Shown here one piece after another: positions 46,329 to 57,900 of a stretch of DNA of 64,000 nucleotides (within the stretch, counting starts at the first letter, position 1; every line of letters begins with the position of its first letter). The notes beneath the pieces were generated by a model. That model did no database searches. It worked only from the letters and a program-made list of their open reading frames with translations, and was not told the DNA's origin. Made by a program: the position numbers and the translations under genes. The stretch covers positions 62,001-126,000 of the forward strand of contig NZ_BNAL01000003.1 in the NCBI RefSeq assembly GCF_014653275.1. The letters run 5' to 3'. This DNA is from Deinococcus piscis (GTDB taxonomy: Bacteria > Deinococcota > Deinococci > Deinococcales > Deinococcaceae).

Positions 46329-47567
46329 ATGACTGCTCACAAGCGACCTGCCACAATGATCTTTATCCTGATTGTTGTCCTGATTGACATCATGGGCATT
46401 GGGCTGGTGGTGCCGGTGTTGCCGGGGCTGGTCAAGGAGCTGGCCGGTTCGCCCGAAGCGGGGGCGCGGATGATCGGGGTGCTGACCGCTGCCTACGCGG
46501 TGATGCAGTTCCTGATGGCTCCTATTCTGGGCCGCCTGAGTGACCGCTTTGGGCGCCGCCCGGTGCTGCTGGTGTCCACAGCGGGCATGGCGCTGGACTA
46601 TCTGGTGCTGTATTTCGCGCCTACGGTGTGGTGGCTGTTGCTGGGCCGCATGATCGCCGGAGCGACGGGAGCCAGCCTCACTGTGATCAATGCCTATATT
46701 GCCGACGTGTCGCCGCCTGAGGAGCGGGCCGCCAACTTCGGCAAGGTGGGGGCAATGGTCGGGGTGGGCTTTATCCTGGGGCCAGCGCTGGGCGGGCTGC
46801 TGGGCGACTATGGCCTGCGTGTGCCGTTTCTGTTTGCGGCGGGGATATCGGCGCTCAGCTGGCTCTACGGCCTGCTGATCCTGCCCGAGTCGCTGCCCCG
46901 GGACAAGCGCAGCCGCGAGTGGAACTGGGCCGAGCTGAATCCCCTGAAGCCCCTGGCAGCGCTGACCACCTACCCCACCGTGCGCAACCTGACCGGCGTG
47001 TTTATTCTGGTGGGTCTCGCCATGCAGGTCATTTTTACGACCTGGGTGCTGTACACCGAAACCGTGCTGGGCTGGACCACAGGCCAAAACGGTATTGCGC
47101 TGGCGGTGTCAGGGCTGCTGAATGCCCTGGTCAGTGCCTTTCTGGTGGGCCGGGCGGTCAGCGCCTGGGGCGAGAAAAAGACCCTGCTGGTGGGCCTGGG
47201 CTTTGGCGTGGCGGAGTTCCTGCTTCTGTCGGTGGCAGGCAGCGGGCTGATGCTGTATCTGTCGCTGGTGGTGGGCGCACTGACCGGCCTCGCGCAGCCA
47301 GCCATTCAGGGCTATGTCTCGCAGCAGGTGGCCGACTCGGAGCAGGGGCGCGTGCAGGGTGCCATCACCAGCCTGCAAAGCGTGGTGGGCATCGTGGGGC
47401 CGCTGCTGGCGACCACCGTATTTGCGGCCTTTACTGCTGCGCATACACCATTGGGCCTGCATTTCCCCGGCGCGGCTTTCCTGATGGGCGCGGTGTTCAT
47501 GGCGCTGGGCATCGCGCTGACGCTGCGGGCGTTCCGTAAGAATGAGGTGCTGGCTACAGACGGCTAA
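46329..47567 (+). CDS. Major facilitator, TetA-like drug exporter
   Basis: 412 residues, twelve predicted membrane segments. The motif [15 protein letters not shown] between helices 2 and 3, [20 protein letters not shown] with helix 4, and [16 protein letters not shown] (motif C of drug:H+ antiporters) place it in the DHA1/TetA group. The substrate is not evident. TAAGCT lies 8 bases before the ATG. Sole gene of its unit, followed closely by mqnE. Confidence 0.9.
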   Translation: MTAHKRPATMIFILIVVLIDIMGIGLVVPVLPGLVKELAGSPEAGARMIGVLTAAYAVMQFLMAPILGRLSDRFGRRPVLLVSTAGMALDYLVLYFAPTVWWLLLGRMIAGATGASLTVINAYIADVSPPEERAANFGKVGAMVGVGFILGPALGGLLGDYGLRVPFLFAAGISALSWLYGLLILPESLPRDKRSREWNWAELNPLKPLAALTTYPTVRNLTGVFILVGLAMQVIFTTWVLYTETVLGWTTGQNGIALAVSGLLNALVSAFLVGRAVSAWGEKKTLLVGLGFGVAEFLLLSVAGSGLMLYLSLVVGALTGLAQPAIQGYVSQQVADSEQGRVQGAITSLQSVVGIVGPLLATTVFAAFTAAHTPLGLHFPGAAFLMGAVFMALGIALTLRAFRKNEVLATDG

Positions 47568-47609
47568 GAGTTCCTGACTTCTGCCCTCTTCTGTTGGCCG
47601 CCGCAGGCG

Positions 47610-47615
47610 TACACT
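47610..47615 (+). promoter_or_regulatory. -10 box of a leaderless promoter (mqnE)
   Basis: TACACT, 7 bases before the ATG at 47623. Confidence 0.5.
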
Positions 47616-47622
47616 GCCCCGT

Positions 47623-48768
<1,146 letters not shown>

Positions 48769-48911
48769 GAGGCAGTCCAGGGACAGCGATATGAAAAGAG
48801 GCATGGGCCGAGGTAGAAGACCGCTTGACCTCTCCGCTTCGCCGCAGACTCCGGCCACCTTGGGCGCGGCCCACCCGCTCAGGGGCCTGAGCTGTGTGCT
48901 GGAGCCGGGAC

Positions 48912-49340
48912 ATGCTTAGGCGGATGCCTCTGGCGCTCTGGCTGCTGGGGGCGCTGCTCAGCGTGCTCGCTTTCTCCAGCTTGTTTGCGCAGGGCATGGC
49001 TTGGGCTGCCGTCTCCCGCTTCTCACTGCCGCTGGCCTTGCTGGGCCTGGCGCTGATGGTGCTGAGTGGTGCGTGGATGCTGTGGCGGGCGGTGACGAGC
49101 TGGCGGCGCGGCGCAGGGCCAGCCGAGATGGTGACCTGGGCAGGGTGGTTCTGGCTGTCGCTGCCACTCTTCTTGCTGGTGGCGGCAGTGTGGCTGACCC
49201 GCTCCGGCGACTGGGGCCTGACGGTGGCTGACCCAGGCTCTGCTGCCCGGACTTACCGTCTGCTGCTGGCGCTCTGGCTGGTGCCAGGACTCACGCTGCT
49301 GTGGCTGGGGCGCAGGCTTGGCCACAGCAGAATGAATTGA
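48912..49340 (+). CDS. Membrane protein, three to four segments
   Basis: 142 residues from the ATG at 48912. Hydrophobic segments near residues 6-28, 36-60, 75-95 and 115-132 are separated by short, partly basic loops. No domain recognised. It stands between mqnE and mqnA, with two further tiny membrane genes downstream; the closing LWLVPGLTLLWLGRR resembles the end of the product of 49483 (LLPALTLLWAGRR), which suggests an old duplication. Confidence 0.6.
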   Translation: MLRRMPLALWLLGALLSVLAFSSLFAQGMAWAAVSRFSLPLALLGLALMVLSGAWMLWRAVTSWRRGAGPAEMVTWAGWFWLSLPLFLLVAAVWLTRSGDWGLTVADPGSAARTYRLLLALWLVPGLTLLWLGRRLGHSRMN

Positions 49341-49373
49341 CGAGAGATGAGAAGGGAGCACCGCTATGCCCCT

Positions 49374-49379
49374 TAAACT
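49374..49379 (+). promoter_or_regulatory. -10 box of a leaderless promoter (34-residue membrane peptide)
   Basis: TAAACT, 6 bases before the ATG at 49386. Confidence 0.4.
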
Positions 49380-49385
49380 CAGCCT

Positions 49386-49490
49386 ATGTTGCGTTCGCGC
49401 CTCAACCCACTGACTGCCGCTTTGCTTGGTGCGGGCGCGGCATTTGCGCTCTTGGCTTGGCTGGGGCGTCAGCGGAGGCCGCATGTCTGA
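49386..49490 (+). CDS. 34-residue single-pass membrane peptide
   Basis: ATG at 49386, one hydrophobic helix (residues 9-26) and a basic end (GRQRRPHV). It has the leaderless -10 box and overlaps the next gene by 8 bases, so the two would be coupled. Too short for a firm call; the promoter spacing is the main support. Confidence 0.4.
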   Translation: MLRSRLNPLTAALLGAGAAFALLAWLGRQRRPHV

Positions 49491-49719
49491 CCGCTGGCGG
49501 ACCGTGCTGCGCGGGTTAGGGTGGTTGTGGCTGGCGCTGCCGTTGCTCCTCCCTGCGCTGTTGCTGCTTTGGGGTTTGGGTCAGCAAGTTTTGGTGGAGA
49601 ATAACGTGGGCTGGGCAATGATCTATTCCGAGGATTGGCTGGACTGGGTGACAGGCTTGGCGCTGTGGCTGCTTCCTGCGCTGACGCTGCTGTGGGCGGG
49701 ACGACGTCAGAAGCCCTGA
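49483..49719 (+). CDS. Small two-segment membrane protein
   Basis: 78 residues from the ATG at 49483. Two hydrophobic segments (residues 12-33 and 52-70) flank a short external loop with Glu and Asp. AGCGGAGG serves as Shine-Dalgarno. Its closing LLPALTLLWAGRR resembles that of the protein at 48912. No known domain. Confidence 0.55.
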   Translation: MSDRWRTVLRGLGWLWLALPLLLPALLLLWGLGQQVLVENNVGWAMIYSEDWLDWVTGLALWLLPALTLLWAGRRQKP

Positions 49720-49767
49720 GTACCCCCTTGGCCCCAAATCTACGGAAAAGCGCATAGTGGAGAAGTG

Positions 49768-50640
49768 ATGGCCTCAGTTTTTACCGCCCCGTCCTCAGCG
49801 GCGCCCTACCGCGCCGGCTGGATTCATTACACCAACGTCGCGCCCATTCTGGACCCGCTTGAGGTGCCGCCAGGTGTCAGCGTGGTGACCGGCGTACCTA
49901 CCGAAATGAACGCCGCGCTGCTCGAAGGACGGGTAGACATCGCCAACATCAGCGTGGCTGAATTTATCCGCCACGCGGACCGGCTGGCGGCCCTGCCGGA
50001 CTTCAGCGTGAGCGTGTTGGGGCAAGTCTACTCGGTGAACCTGTTTCATACCGTGCCGCTGCCAGAGCTCCGGCGCGTGGCGCTTACGGCGCAGAGTGCG
50101 ACCAGCGTGGCGCTGCTGGAAGTGCTGCTGCGCGAGTGGGGCCTGTCGCCCACGCTGACCCGCGAAGAAGGCACCGCGCAGGAGCTGCTGGCACGCGGCT
50201 ACGACGGCGTGCTGCGGATAGGCGACAGTGCCCTGCGCGAGTGGTACGAGGTGGTCGGCCCGCTGGCAGAGGACGCCAGCATGACCCGCTTGCCGCACCA
50301 GGGCGGGGCCGTCACCGTTACAGACCTCTCGCAGGAGTGGTACCGCCTGACCGGACAGCCGTTTGTCTTTGCGGTGTGGGCCTACCGCAAGGACGCCCCG
50401 CCCCCACCCGACCTGCTGCGGGCCATGCGGGGCGCCCGCCGCCAGGGGCTGGGCGAGCTGGGCGCTATCGCCGGGCGGCATGCTCAGCGGCTGGAGCTGC
50501 CGCAGCGGGTGGTGCAGCACTACCTGTGGAATTTCCGCTATCACCTGGAAGAACCGGACCGGCGCGGCCTGCACCGCTTCGCCGACTTGCTGCTGCCCGG
50601 ACATGCACCGCTGGAATGGGGCCCCCAAATCACCCCTTGA
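49768..50640 (+). CDS. mqnA: Chorismate dehydratase
   Basis: 290 residues from the ATG at 49768 (GGAG 5 bases upstream; a GTG at 49765 adjoins). Periplasmic-binding-like fold with GWIHYTNVAPI, VPTEMNAALLEGRVDIANIS and GDSALR segments characteristic of MqnA. It dehydrates chorismate to 3-[(1-carboxyvinyl)oxy]benzoate, the first committed step of futalosine-type menaquinone synthesis, whose next step is catalysed by MqnE encoded 1 kb upstream. Confidence 0.93.
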   Translation: MASVFTAPSSAAPYRAGWIHYTNVAPILDPLEVPPGVSVVTGVPTEMNAALLEGRVDIANISVAEFIRHADRLAALPDFSVSVLGQVYSVNLFHTVPLPELRRVALTAQSATSVALLEVLLREWGLSPTLTREEGTAQELLARGYDGVLRIGDSALREWYEVVGPLAEDASMTRLPHQGGAVTVTDLSQEWYRLTGQPFVFAVWAYRKDAPPPPDLLRAMRGARRQGLGELGAIAGRHAQRLELPQRVVQHYLWNFRYHLEEPDRRGLHRFADLLLPGHAPLEWGPQITP

Positions 50641-50697
50641 TGACAATTGTGTGCTGAAGATTTAACTTGGTTCAGAATTCCCGTACTCTTGGGCGAC

Positions 50698-52080
50698 ATG
50701 AACGACATTCTCTGGGGTATAGGAGGCATTCTGGGCCTCCTGGCTATCGGCTGGATTTTCTCGGCCAACCGCGCGGCCATCAACTGGCGCACCGTGCTGG
50801 GCGCACTTGCCATTCAATTCCTGCTGGCCTTTATGGTGCTGTTCTGGGGGCCGGGCAAGGCGGCGCTACAGTGGGTCTCTGCTGGGGTGCAAAAGGTCAT
50901 CGGTAACGCCCAGGAAGGCATTAACTTCCTGTTCGGTAACCTGACCAACGGCTCAGCGATGGACAGCGTGGGCTTTATTTTTGCCTTCAACGTCCTGCCG
51001 ATCATCGTCTTTTTCAGCTCGCTGATCGCGGTGCTGTACTACCTGGGCATCATGCAGTGGGTCATCCGGCTGCTGGGTGGGGCCCTGGGCCGCTTGCTGG
51101 GCACCAGCGACGGCGAGAGCCTCTCGGCCACCGCCAACATCTTTGTAGGCCAGACTGAAGCGCCGCTGGTGGTCAAGCCCTATATCGCCGGGATGACCCG
51201 CTCGGAGCTGTTCGCGGTGATGGTGGGCGGCCTCGCCAGCGTGGCGGGCAGCACCCTGGCCGGTTACGCCGGGCTGGGTGTGCGCCTGGATTACCTGATT
51301 GCCGCGTCCTTCATGGCGGCTCCCGCCGGCCTGCTGATGGCGAAGCTGCTGTTTCCCGAAACCCAGCAGACCCAGGATTACGGTGCAGGTCGCCCTGGCG
51401 TGGCCCAGACCGCGGCGGTGCCGACTCCCGATGGTCCTGTCACCCTGGTCGCCCCTGCCGCCGCTGGCACGGGCCGCGAAGTGGAGGGCATGGGCGCGGA
51501 CGCTACTCCTACCGCCCCCAATGTGGACCAGGACGGCGACACCAACGTGATTGACGCTGCGGCCCGTGGCGCTTCCGAAGGCATGGCGCTGGCGCTGAAC
51601 GTGGGCGCGATGCTGCTGGCCTTTATCGGTCTGATTGCCCTGATCAACCTGATTCTGGGCGGAATCGGCGGCCTGTTCGGCTTCGAGGGCCTGACCGTGC
51701 AGCTGATTCTGGGCTACCTGTTCTCGCCGCTGGCCACCCTGATCGGTGTGCCCTGGTCCGAGGCCGTACAGGCGGGCAGCTTCCTGGGCCAAAAGCTGGT
51801 CACCAACGAGTTTGTGGCGTTTATTGACTTCGCCAATGCCCTCAAAGAAGGCGGCATTACGCCCAAGGTCGAGGCCATCGTCACCTTCGCGCTGTGCGGC
51901 TTTGCCAACTTCAGCTCGCTGGGTATCTTGCTGGGCGGCCTGGGCGGCATGGCTCCCAGCCGCCGCCCCGACATTGCGCAGCTGGGCATGCGTGCCATCG
52001 CCGCTGGCGTACTTGCCAACCTGATGAGCGGCACCATCGCCGGGATGCTGGTGGCCATGGCAGGCGCAGGCACCCAGTAA
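50698..52080 (+). CDS. nupC: Concentrative nucleoside transporter
   Basis: 460 residues from the ATG at 50698. NupC/CNT family: [20 protein letters not shown] (nucleoside and cation site), [20 protein letters not shown], and [19 protein letters not shown] near the end. A loop of about 70 residues rich in Ala/Pro/Asp (about residues 225-285) is longer than in most relatives. Imports nucleosides with H+ or Na+. TACTCT lies 8 bases before the ATG, TTAACT 16 bases further up. Ends with a strong terminator. Confidence 0.93.
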   Translation: MNDILWGIGGILGLLAIGWIFSANRAAINWRTVLGALAIQFLLAFMVLFWGPGKAALQWVSAGVQKVIGNAQEGINFLFGNLTNGSAMDSVGFIFAFNVLPIIVFFSSLIAVLYYLGIMQWVIRLLGGALGRLLGTSDGESLSATANIFVGQTEAPLVVKPYIAGMTRSELFAVMVGGLASVAGSTLAGYAGLGVRLDYLIAASFMAAPAGLLMAKLLFPETQQTQDYGAGRPGVAQTAAVPTPDGPVTLVAPAAAGTGREVEGMGADATPTAPNVDQDGDTNVIDAAARGASEGMALALNVGAMLLAFIGLIALINLILGGIGGLFGFEGLTVQLILGYLFSPLATLIGVPWSEAVQAGSFLGQKLVTNEFVAFIDFANALKEGGITPKVEAIVTFALCGFANFSSLGILLGGLGGMAPSRRPDIAQLGMRAIAAGVLANLMSGTIAGMLVAMAGAGTQ

Positions 52081-52113
52081 TATCCCCGCCTTGTCCTAAG
52101 GTCTGTTTTTTCT

Positions 52114-52146
52114 GCGCCGCTCCCCCCGTGGGGCGGCGCTTTCTTG
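52114..52146 (+). terminator. Intrinsic terminator of nupC
   Basis: GCGCCGC..GCGGCGC-type stem extended by C4/G4, followed by TTTCTT. Confidence 0.8.
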
Positions 52147-52282
52147 CCGGCCCAGTGTGCCCTTGCCTGTTCGGTGCGCCTCCGTGAGTTCGCCGTGTTT
52201 CGCCGCTGTGCGGGGGCGGTTGGCAGTGACCCTCTGCGCCCCATCCTGTGCGTCTCGGTGCCTTGTTTTGGGCCGGGTGCGG

Positions 52283-52288
52283 TACAGT
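52283..52288 (+). promoter_or_regulatory. -10 box of a leaderless promoter (murJ)
   Basis: TACAGT, 7 bases before the GTG at 52296. Confidence 0.5.
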
Positions 52289-52295
52289 TGCACAC

Positions 52296-54074
52296 GTGAG
52301 CGGCCCTCAGCGACCTGTCCCTTCCTCTGCGCGGCCATCTGGTGCTGACCCGGCGGATGTCCCCTCTGCGGCCAGTGCAGCCAACAGCAGCCCAACACGT
52401 ACCGAACCTGCCCGCGCTGAATCCTTCAGGACCAGCCCCGACGCCGCTGGTCCCGACCTGCCCGAATCTGAAACCGGGCAGCCGGGGGCGCACGCTGCTG
52501 TTACGCCTGAACCTTCTGAGGGCACCCAGGCCCGGGGGGGCGGGCGCAAATCCCCTGCTTCCGGCCCCAAGTCGGTGCGCCAAAATACCCTCATCGTGAT
52601 GGCCGGGACGCTGGGCTCACGGCTCTCTGGCGTCTTCCGTCAGCAGATCATCAACCTGTTCGACAACACCACCATGGACGCCTTTACCATGGCGGTCAAG
52701 GTGCCCAACCTGCTGCGCGAGCTGCTGGCCGAAGGGGCGCTGGTCAACTCCTTTATCCCAGTGTACAAATCGCTGAGTACCGTGGAACGCCGCCGTCTGG
52801 CACAGGCCTTCAGCGGTGTGATGATTGCGGTGAACCTGCTGCTCACCGCGCTGGGCATTCTGGGTGCGCCCTACGTGGTGGACTTGCTGCTGGCCGCCGA
52901 TTCCAACGTGGACCCGGTGCTGACCCTGTACATGACCCGCCTAGTGATGCCTTTTTTGATGCTGATCAGCCTCTCAAGCGTGGCGATGGGCCTGCTGAAC
53001 GCCGACGAGCACTTCAAGGAAAGCAGCTTCGCGCCAGTGGCGTTCAACATCGCCAGCATCATCGCGCTGCTGCTGCTGCCTCAGCAGGCCACCTGGCTGG
53101 CGATGGGCTGGCTGGTCGGTGGCCTGGCGCAACTGGTCGTGCAGCTGCCCGCCCTGAACCGCTTTGGGCTGCTGCCGCGCCCTGCCCTGACCGGCCACCC
53201 CGCACTGGGCCGCGTCCTGCGGCAAATGGCGCCCTTTACCCTAACGGCGGGCACCCGGCAGATTCTGAATATCTACGTGTCGCGCCTGCTCAGCAACGCG
53301 CAGCTGTTTCCGGCGGGCACGCAGGCAGGCTACACCAACGCCGAGGCCCTCTTTACGATGGCAAACGGCCTCTTTGTGGTGTCGCCCGCGCTGGCACTGT
53401 TTCCGCGCTTTTCACAGCTGGCCGCCGACGGCCACTGGCCCGCGTTCCGGGCGTTGACCTTGCAGGCCATGCGCTCGACCACCTTTATGGCGGCTCCGGT
53501 GAGTGCGCTGCTGGTGGCTCTGGCCCCCTACGCAGCCAGCATCTTCAACCTGACCGGCTCGGTGCCTGAAACCCGGCTGGCGGCTACCTCCGGCATCCTG
53601 GCAGGCTGGGCGCTGGCGCTGGTGCCCTGGGCGCTGGTGACCATCTTGCTGCGTACCTTTTATGCGCGTGAGCGCACCCGTGACGCGGTGGTGGTCAGCG
53701 CGACTGGCTTCGTGCTGGAAGTCGTGCTCTACAACCTGCTGGTGCCGGTCATCGGGTTTTGGGGGTTCGGGGTCAGTACCGCCATCAGCGGCGTGCTGAT
53801 GACCCTGGCGCTGCTGTTCCTGTACCGCCGCGCCGTGCCACTTCCACTGGACTCGCTGCTGGCTCACCTGGGGCGGGTGCTGCCGCTGGCCGCGCTGGCT
53901 GGGGTTCTGGCCTGGGTCATGACCCGCTTTTTGCCCGCGCCCGGCCCGCTGCTGCCCAGCTTGGTGGTGCTGGCGGTGGCGGGCGGCACCGGCTTGACGG
54001 CGTACCTGGCCGGCGCCGCGCTGCTGCGGATGCCCGAAGTGGACGGCGTGGTACGGCGCTTGCGGCGCAGCTAA
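52296..54074 (+). CDS. murJ: Lipid II flippase MurJ (MviN)
   Basis: 592 residues from the GTG at 52296, chosen for its -10 box; the open frame begins 16 codons earlier. An unusual N-terminal extension of about 95 residues, rich in Pro/Ala/Ser and Glu, precedes the MviN domain, which starts near RQNTLIVMAGTLGSRLSGVF. The LLAEGALVNSFIPV and NADEHFKESSFAPVAFNIASI segments are typical, with fourteen predicted membrane helices. It flips lipid II for peptidoglycan synthesis. The extension is cytoplasmic and likely disordered. Confidence 0.92.
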   Translation: MSGPQRPVPSSARPSGADPADVPSAASAANSSPTRTEPARAESFRTSPDAAGPDLPESETGQPGAHAAVTPEPSEGTQARGGGRKSPASGPKSVRQNTLIVMAGTLGSRLSGVFRQQIINLFDNTTMDAFTMAVKVPNLLRELLAEGALVNSFIPVYKSLSTVERRRLAQAFSGVMIAVNLLLTALGILGAPYVVDLLLAADSNVDPVLTLYMTRLVMPFLMLISLSSVAMGLLNADEHFKESSFAPVAFNIASIIALLLLPQQATWLAMGWLVGGLAQLVVQLPALNRFGLLPRPALTGHPALGRVLRQMAPFTLTAGTRQILNIYVSRLLSNAQLFPAGTQAGYTNAEALFTMANGLFVVSPALALFPRFSQLAADGHWPAFRALTLQAMRSTTFMAAPVSALLVALAPYAASIFNLTGSVPETRLAATSGILAGWALALVPWALVTILLRTFYARERTRDAVVVSATGFVLEVVLYNLLVPVIGFWGFGVSTAISGVLMTLALLFLYRRAVPLPLDSLLAHLGRVLPLAALAGVLAWVMTRFLPAPGPLLPSLVVLAVAGGTGLTAYLAGAALLRMPEVDGVVRRLRRS

Positions 54075-54137
54075 GGGGCGGTGCCGCTGCGCTGAGCCTG
54101 ATGGGGGAGGAGAGAAAAGTGCTGAGCCTTCCCGTTA

Positions 54138-54257
54138 GGTTTCTGGTGCCCGGATTGCCCCATGTCCAGTTCCCCCGTGCCTGGCTTCTGCGTGCCCGGT
54201 TTCTACGTGTCCAGCTCCTGCGCGCCGAACTCTTCTGTGCGCATGCCCTCATAGTCC
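54138..54257. repeat. Degenerate 15-bp minisatellite
   Basis: About eight units of 14-16 bases, starting at 54138, 54152, 54168, 54183, 54198, 54213, 54228 and 54243. Clear examples are GGCTTCTGCGTGCCC and GGTTTCTACGTGTCC. It covers the 3' end of the DUF218 gene and half of the convergent gap with murJ. Read on the plus strand it mimics pentapeptide repeats (RAWLL, RARFL, RVQLL, RAELF). Confidence 0.75.
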
Positions 54258-54796
54258 AGCAGCAGGTACGCGGCCCAGGCCAGGCGTTCGCGTAGGCGGT
54301 AGCGTAGGCCCGCGCTGGGCCACAGCGGGCTGGGGCTGGCATTGGCGTCAAAGCCCATATCGCGGGCCATCGCCAGGGCGCGTGGCGCGTGGACATGGTC
54401 GGTGACCACCGTGACGGCGGCGTGTGGGGGCAGCAGCTCAGCGGCGTAGTTCAGATTCTGGGCCGTAGTGCGGCTGCGTTCTTCAGCCTTGAGGATGCCA
54501 GCGGGCACACCGTGGCGCTTCAGGTAGCTCACGCCCACGCCGCCCTCGGTGTAGGGGTCGCCGTCCTGACGGCCCCCCGTGACCACGATGGTCTGGACGC
54601 CGCCCGCCTGATACAGTTCCAGCGCATGGTCCAGACGCACCTGAAAGGCGGGACTGGGCCGCCCCGCGTACTGCGCCGCGCCCAGCACCACCAGCGTGGG
54701 GTGGGGCTTTTCCTGCGGCACCCCCAGCGGCCACAGAAAAAAAGCAGCCAGCGCCAGGGTCAGCAGGGTCAGGGTGCGGAGAAGGCGGCCAAACAT
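54203..54796 (-). CDS. DUF218/YdcF-like membrane-anchored protein
   Basis: 197 residues. One N-terminal membrane segment (residues 6-26), then the DUF218 domain with VVLGAAQYAGRPSPAFQVRLDHALELY, VVTGGRQDGDPYTEG, ERSRTTAQNLNYAAELL and VTDHVHAPRALAMAR, all typical. The family includes ElyC/SanA/YdcF, connected to cell-envelope maintenance. TATGCT lies 8 bases before the ATG. The last residues (EEFGAQELDT) are encoded by the 15-bp minisatellite, so the C-terminus may vary between strains. Confidence 0.85.
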   Translation of the reverse strand: MFGRLLRTLTLLTLALAAFFLWPLGVPQEKPHPTLVVLGAAQYAGRPSPAFQVRLDHALELYQAGGVQTIVVTGGRQDGDPYTEGGVGVSYLKRHGVPAGILKAEERSRTTAQNLNYAAELLPPHAAVTVVTDHVHAPRALAMARDMGFDANASPSPLWPSAGLRYRLRERLAWAAYLLLDYEGMRTEEFGAQELDT

Positions 54797-54974
54797 TGCG
54801 CCCCAGCATAGGCCAAAATTTCGCTTCTGGCGCGCTGGGCTGCCGTCCGACGGGCATCAGGTGCAAGAGGGGCCGCGCCGTCATGTGTCCTGGAAAGGGC
54901 GTGATAGCCTCCTACCCATATCCAGCTGCCAGCACTGTCCGCTGCAAGTGACGTCTAGGGGAGAATCAATTTTC

Positions 54975-57900
54975 ATGTCAAAAACACTGGTCATCGTGGA
55001 ATCGCCTGCCAAAGCCAAAACCATCGCCAAGTACCTGGGAAAGGGCTACGCGGTGGAATCCAGCATTGGGCACATCCGTGACCTGCCGCGCAGCGCCGCC
55101 GATATCCCCGAGAAGTACAAGAAGGAGTCCTGGGCACGCCTGGGCCTGAATGTGGATGACGACTTCCGGCCCCTGTATGTGGTGTCGCCCGAAAAGCGGA
55201 CCCACGTAGCGCACCTGCGGAGGCTGGCCGCCCAGGCCGACGAAATCATCCTGGCGACTGACGATGACCGCGAGGGCGAAAGCATCGCCTGGCACCTGTT
55301 CGAGGAGCTGAAACCCAAAGTCCCGGTGCGCCGGATGGTGTTCCACGAAATCACCAAGGAAGCCATCCAGAAGGCCATCGGGCAGCCACGCGACATCGAC
55401 ACCAACCTGGTCGAAGCCCAGGAAACCCGCCGTGCCCTGGACCGGCTCTATGGTTATGAGGTCAGCCCAGTGCTGTGGAAAAAGGTGGCCCCCAAACTGA
55501 GCGCGGGCCGGGTGCAGTCGGTGGCGACCCGCATGCTGGTTGAGCGCGAGCGTGAGCGGATGCTGTTTGTGAGCGGGACTTGGTGGGACCTGCTGGTCAC
55601 CGCTGAAAAGGACGGACAGACCTTCCCAGCGCGGCTGATTGAGGTGGCTGGTGAGCGGCTGGCGGTAGGCAAGGACTTTGACGCGGCCACCGGGAAGCTG
55701 AAAAAAGCCTCCGAAGTCCGTCTGCTGACCGAAGCCGAGGCGAACGTACTGGCGGCGGCTTTGCGCGGCACGGCCCTCACCGTGCTGAGCGCCGAGGAAA
55801 AACCCTTTACCCAGCGCCCGCCCGCGCCCTTTATCACGTCCACCTTGCAGCAAGAGGGTGGGCGCAAGCTGGGCATGTCGGCCACGCGCACCATGCGGGC
55901 GGCACAGAAGCTGTACGAAGGCGGCTATATCACCTACATGCGCACCGATTCCACCAACCTCAGCAGTGAGGCGGTGGGTGCGGCCCGGAAGCAGGCCGCG
56001 CAGATGTATGGGGCCGATTACGTCTCGCCGCAGCCCCGTGTGTACGCCAAGAAGAGCAAAAACGCCCAGGAAGCCCACGAGGCGATTCGTCCGGCGGGCA
56101 GTTCTTTCCGCACGCCTGAGAGCCTGCGCGGTGAGCTGGGCGGCGACGAGTGGCGGTTGTACGACCTGGTTTGGAAGCGGACCGTGGCCTCGCAGATGGC
56201 GGACGCCAGGGGCCTGAGCCTGCGGGTGCGCCTGGGCGGTCAGGCTGGGCGCGATCCCGTGACCCTGGCCGCGTCGGGCCGCACCATCAGCTTTCCCGGC
56301 TTTCTGCGCGCCTATGTAGAGGGCAGCGATGACCCCGCCGCCGCACTGGGGGACCGGGAAACCCACCTGCCTCCGCTGCGCGAAGGGGACCGCGCCCAGG
56401 CTCAGGACGTGCAGCCCGAAGGCCACCAGACCCAGCCGCCGGCCCGCTTCACCGAGGCCAGCCTGGTGCAGGCGCTGGAAGCGGCGGGCATTGGCCGGCC
56501 CAGCACGTATGCCAGCATCATCGGCACCATTCAGGACCGGGGCTACGCGCAGAAAAAAGGCTCCGCGCTCATTCCCAGCTGGACAGCGTTTGCCACCTCG
56601 GCGCTGCTGGAACACCATTTCGGGCAGCTGGTGGACTACGATTTCACCGCCCGCATGGAAGAAGACCTGGACGAAATCGCGGGTGGGCGTGAACACCGTA
56701 TTCCTTACCTGAAGCGCTTTTATCTGGGCAGTGGCCCGCAGGAGCAGCCGGGCGAAGCCCCCGCTTTTGGCCTGCGCCCCCTGATTGAGACCAAGATGGG
56801 CGAGATTGACGCACGCGGGATCGCCACCATTGACGTGCCCCGGCTGCGTGGCAGCGGCATCGAGCTGCGGGTGGGCCGCTACGGGCCGTACATGCAGCGC
56901 GGCGACACCAAGGCCAACCTCCCCGAAGACCTAGTGCCTGACGAGCTGACCCTCGAAAAGGCCGAAGAACTGCTGTCCCTGCCGAGCGGCGACAACGAAC
57001 TGGGCACCGACCCGGAAACCGGGCAGCTGGTGTTCGCCCGCGCCGGGCGCTACGGCCCTTACGTCACTCTGGGCGGCGAGGAAGGCAAGCCGCTCAAGAC
57101 CGCCAGCCTGTTTCCCTCTGATTCCCTGAGCGACATGACCCTCGAGCGGGCGCTGGAACTGCTGAGCCTGCCCCGGCTGGTGGGCATTAGTGAAGGGCAG
57201 GAAATCTGGGCGATGAACGGGCGCTACGGTCCCTACCTCAAGCGTGGGGGCGACTCGCGCAGTCTGACCAGTCACGACCAGCTGTTTGACGTGACTTTGG
57301 CGCAGGCCGAGGACATCTTCAAGCAGCCCAAGTACGGCGGGCGCGGCCAGGCGGCGGCCCCGCTGGCGGTGTTCCAGAATGAAGGCCAGCCCGACATTCA
57401 GCTGAAAAAGGGCCGCTTTGGTCCTTATCTGACCGACGGCACCAGAAATGCCACGCTGCGTCAGGGCGAGAGCGCCGAAACGCTGAGCGCCGAGCAAGCC
57501 CTGAGCATCATGCAGGAGCGCGGCAAGGAGCCCAAGGGCAAGCCAGCCAGAGGGAAAAAGGCGGCAAGTACAGGGTCCAAAGCCAGTACCAGGAAAACCA
57601 GTACCAGCAAAGCCAGGACGGCCAAGTCCAAAGCCCCAGCCAAAGCCGCTCTGGCCTGGGCCGACCTGAAGCACCACCTGAACGTGCTCGGCGACACCGA
57701 GCGCCGCCTGGTCACGGCCACCCGTGAGGGTGGGCGCAAGGTCGAAGAGGTGGCCGCTGAGCTGGGCCTGGACGTGAAGCAGGCCAAAGGCATGAACTTG
57801 CAGGCCAGCCGTAAGCTGAACCAGGCGGCCCGCGCAGCTGGGGGGGGCGGCGAGGCTGCAACTCGCCCGGCGGCCAGCGGTGGCGCACGCAAGAGTGCCG

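Noticed and set aside
53759..54295. Plus-strand frame ending in pentapeptide-like repeats (RAWLL RARFL RVQLL RAELF)
   Set aside because: The repeats are the translation of a 15-bp minisatellite; the frame has no start signal and overlaps both murJ and the DUF218 gene.
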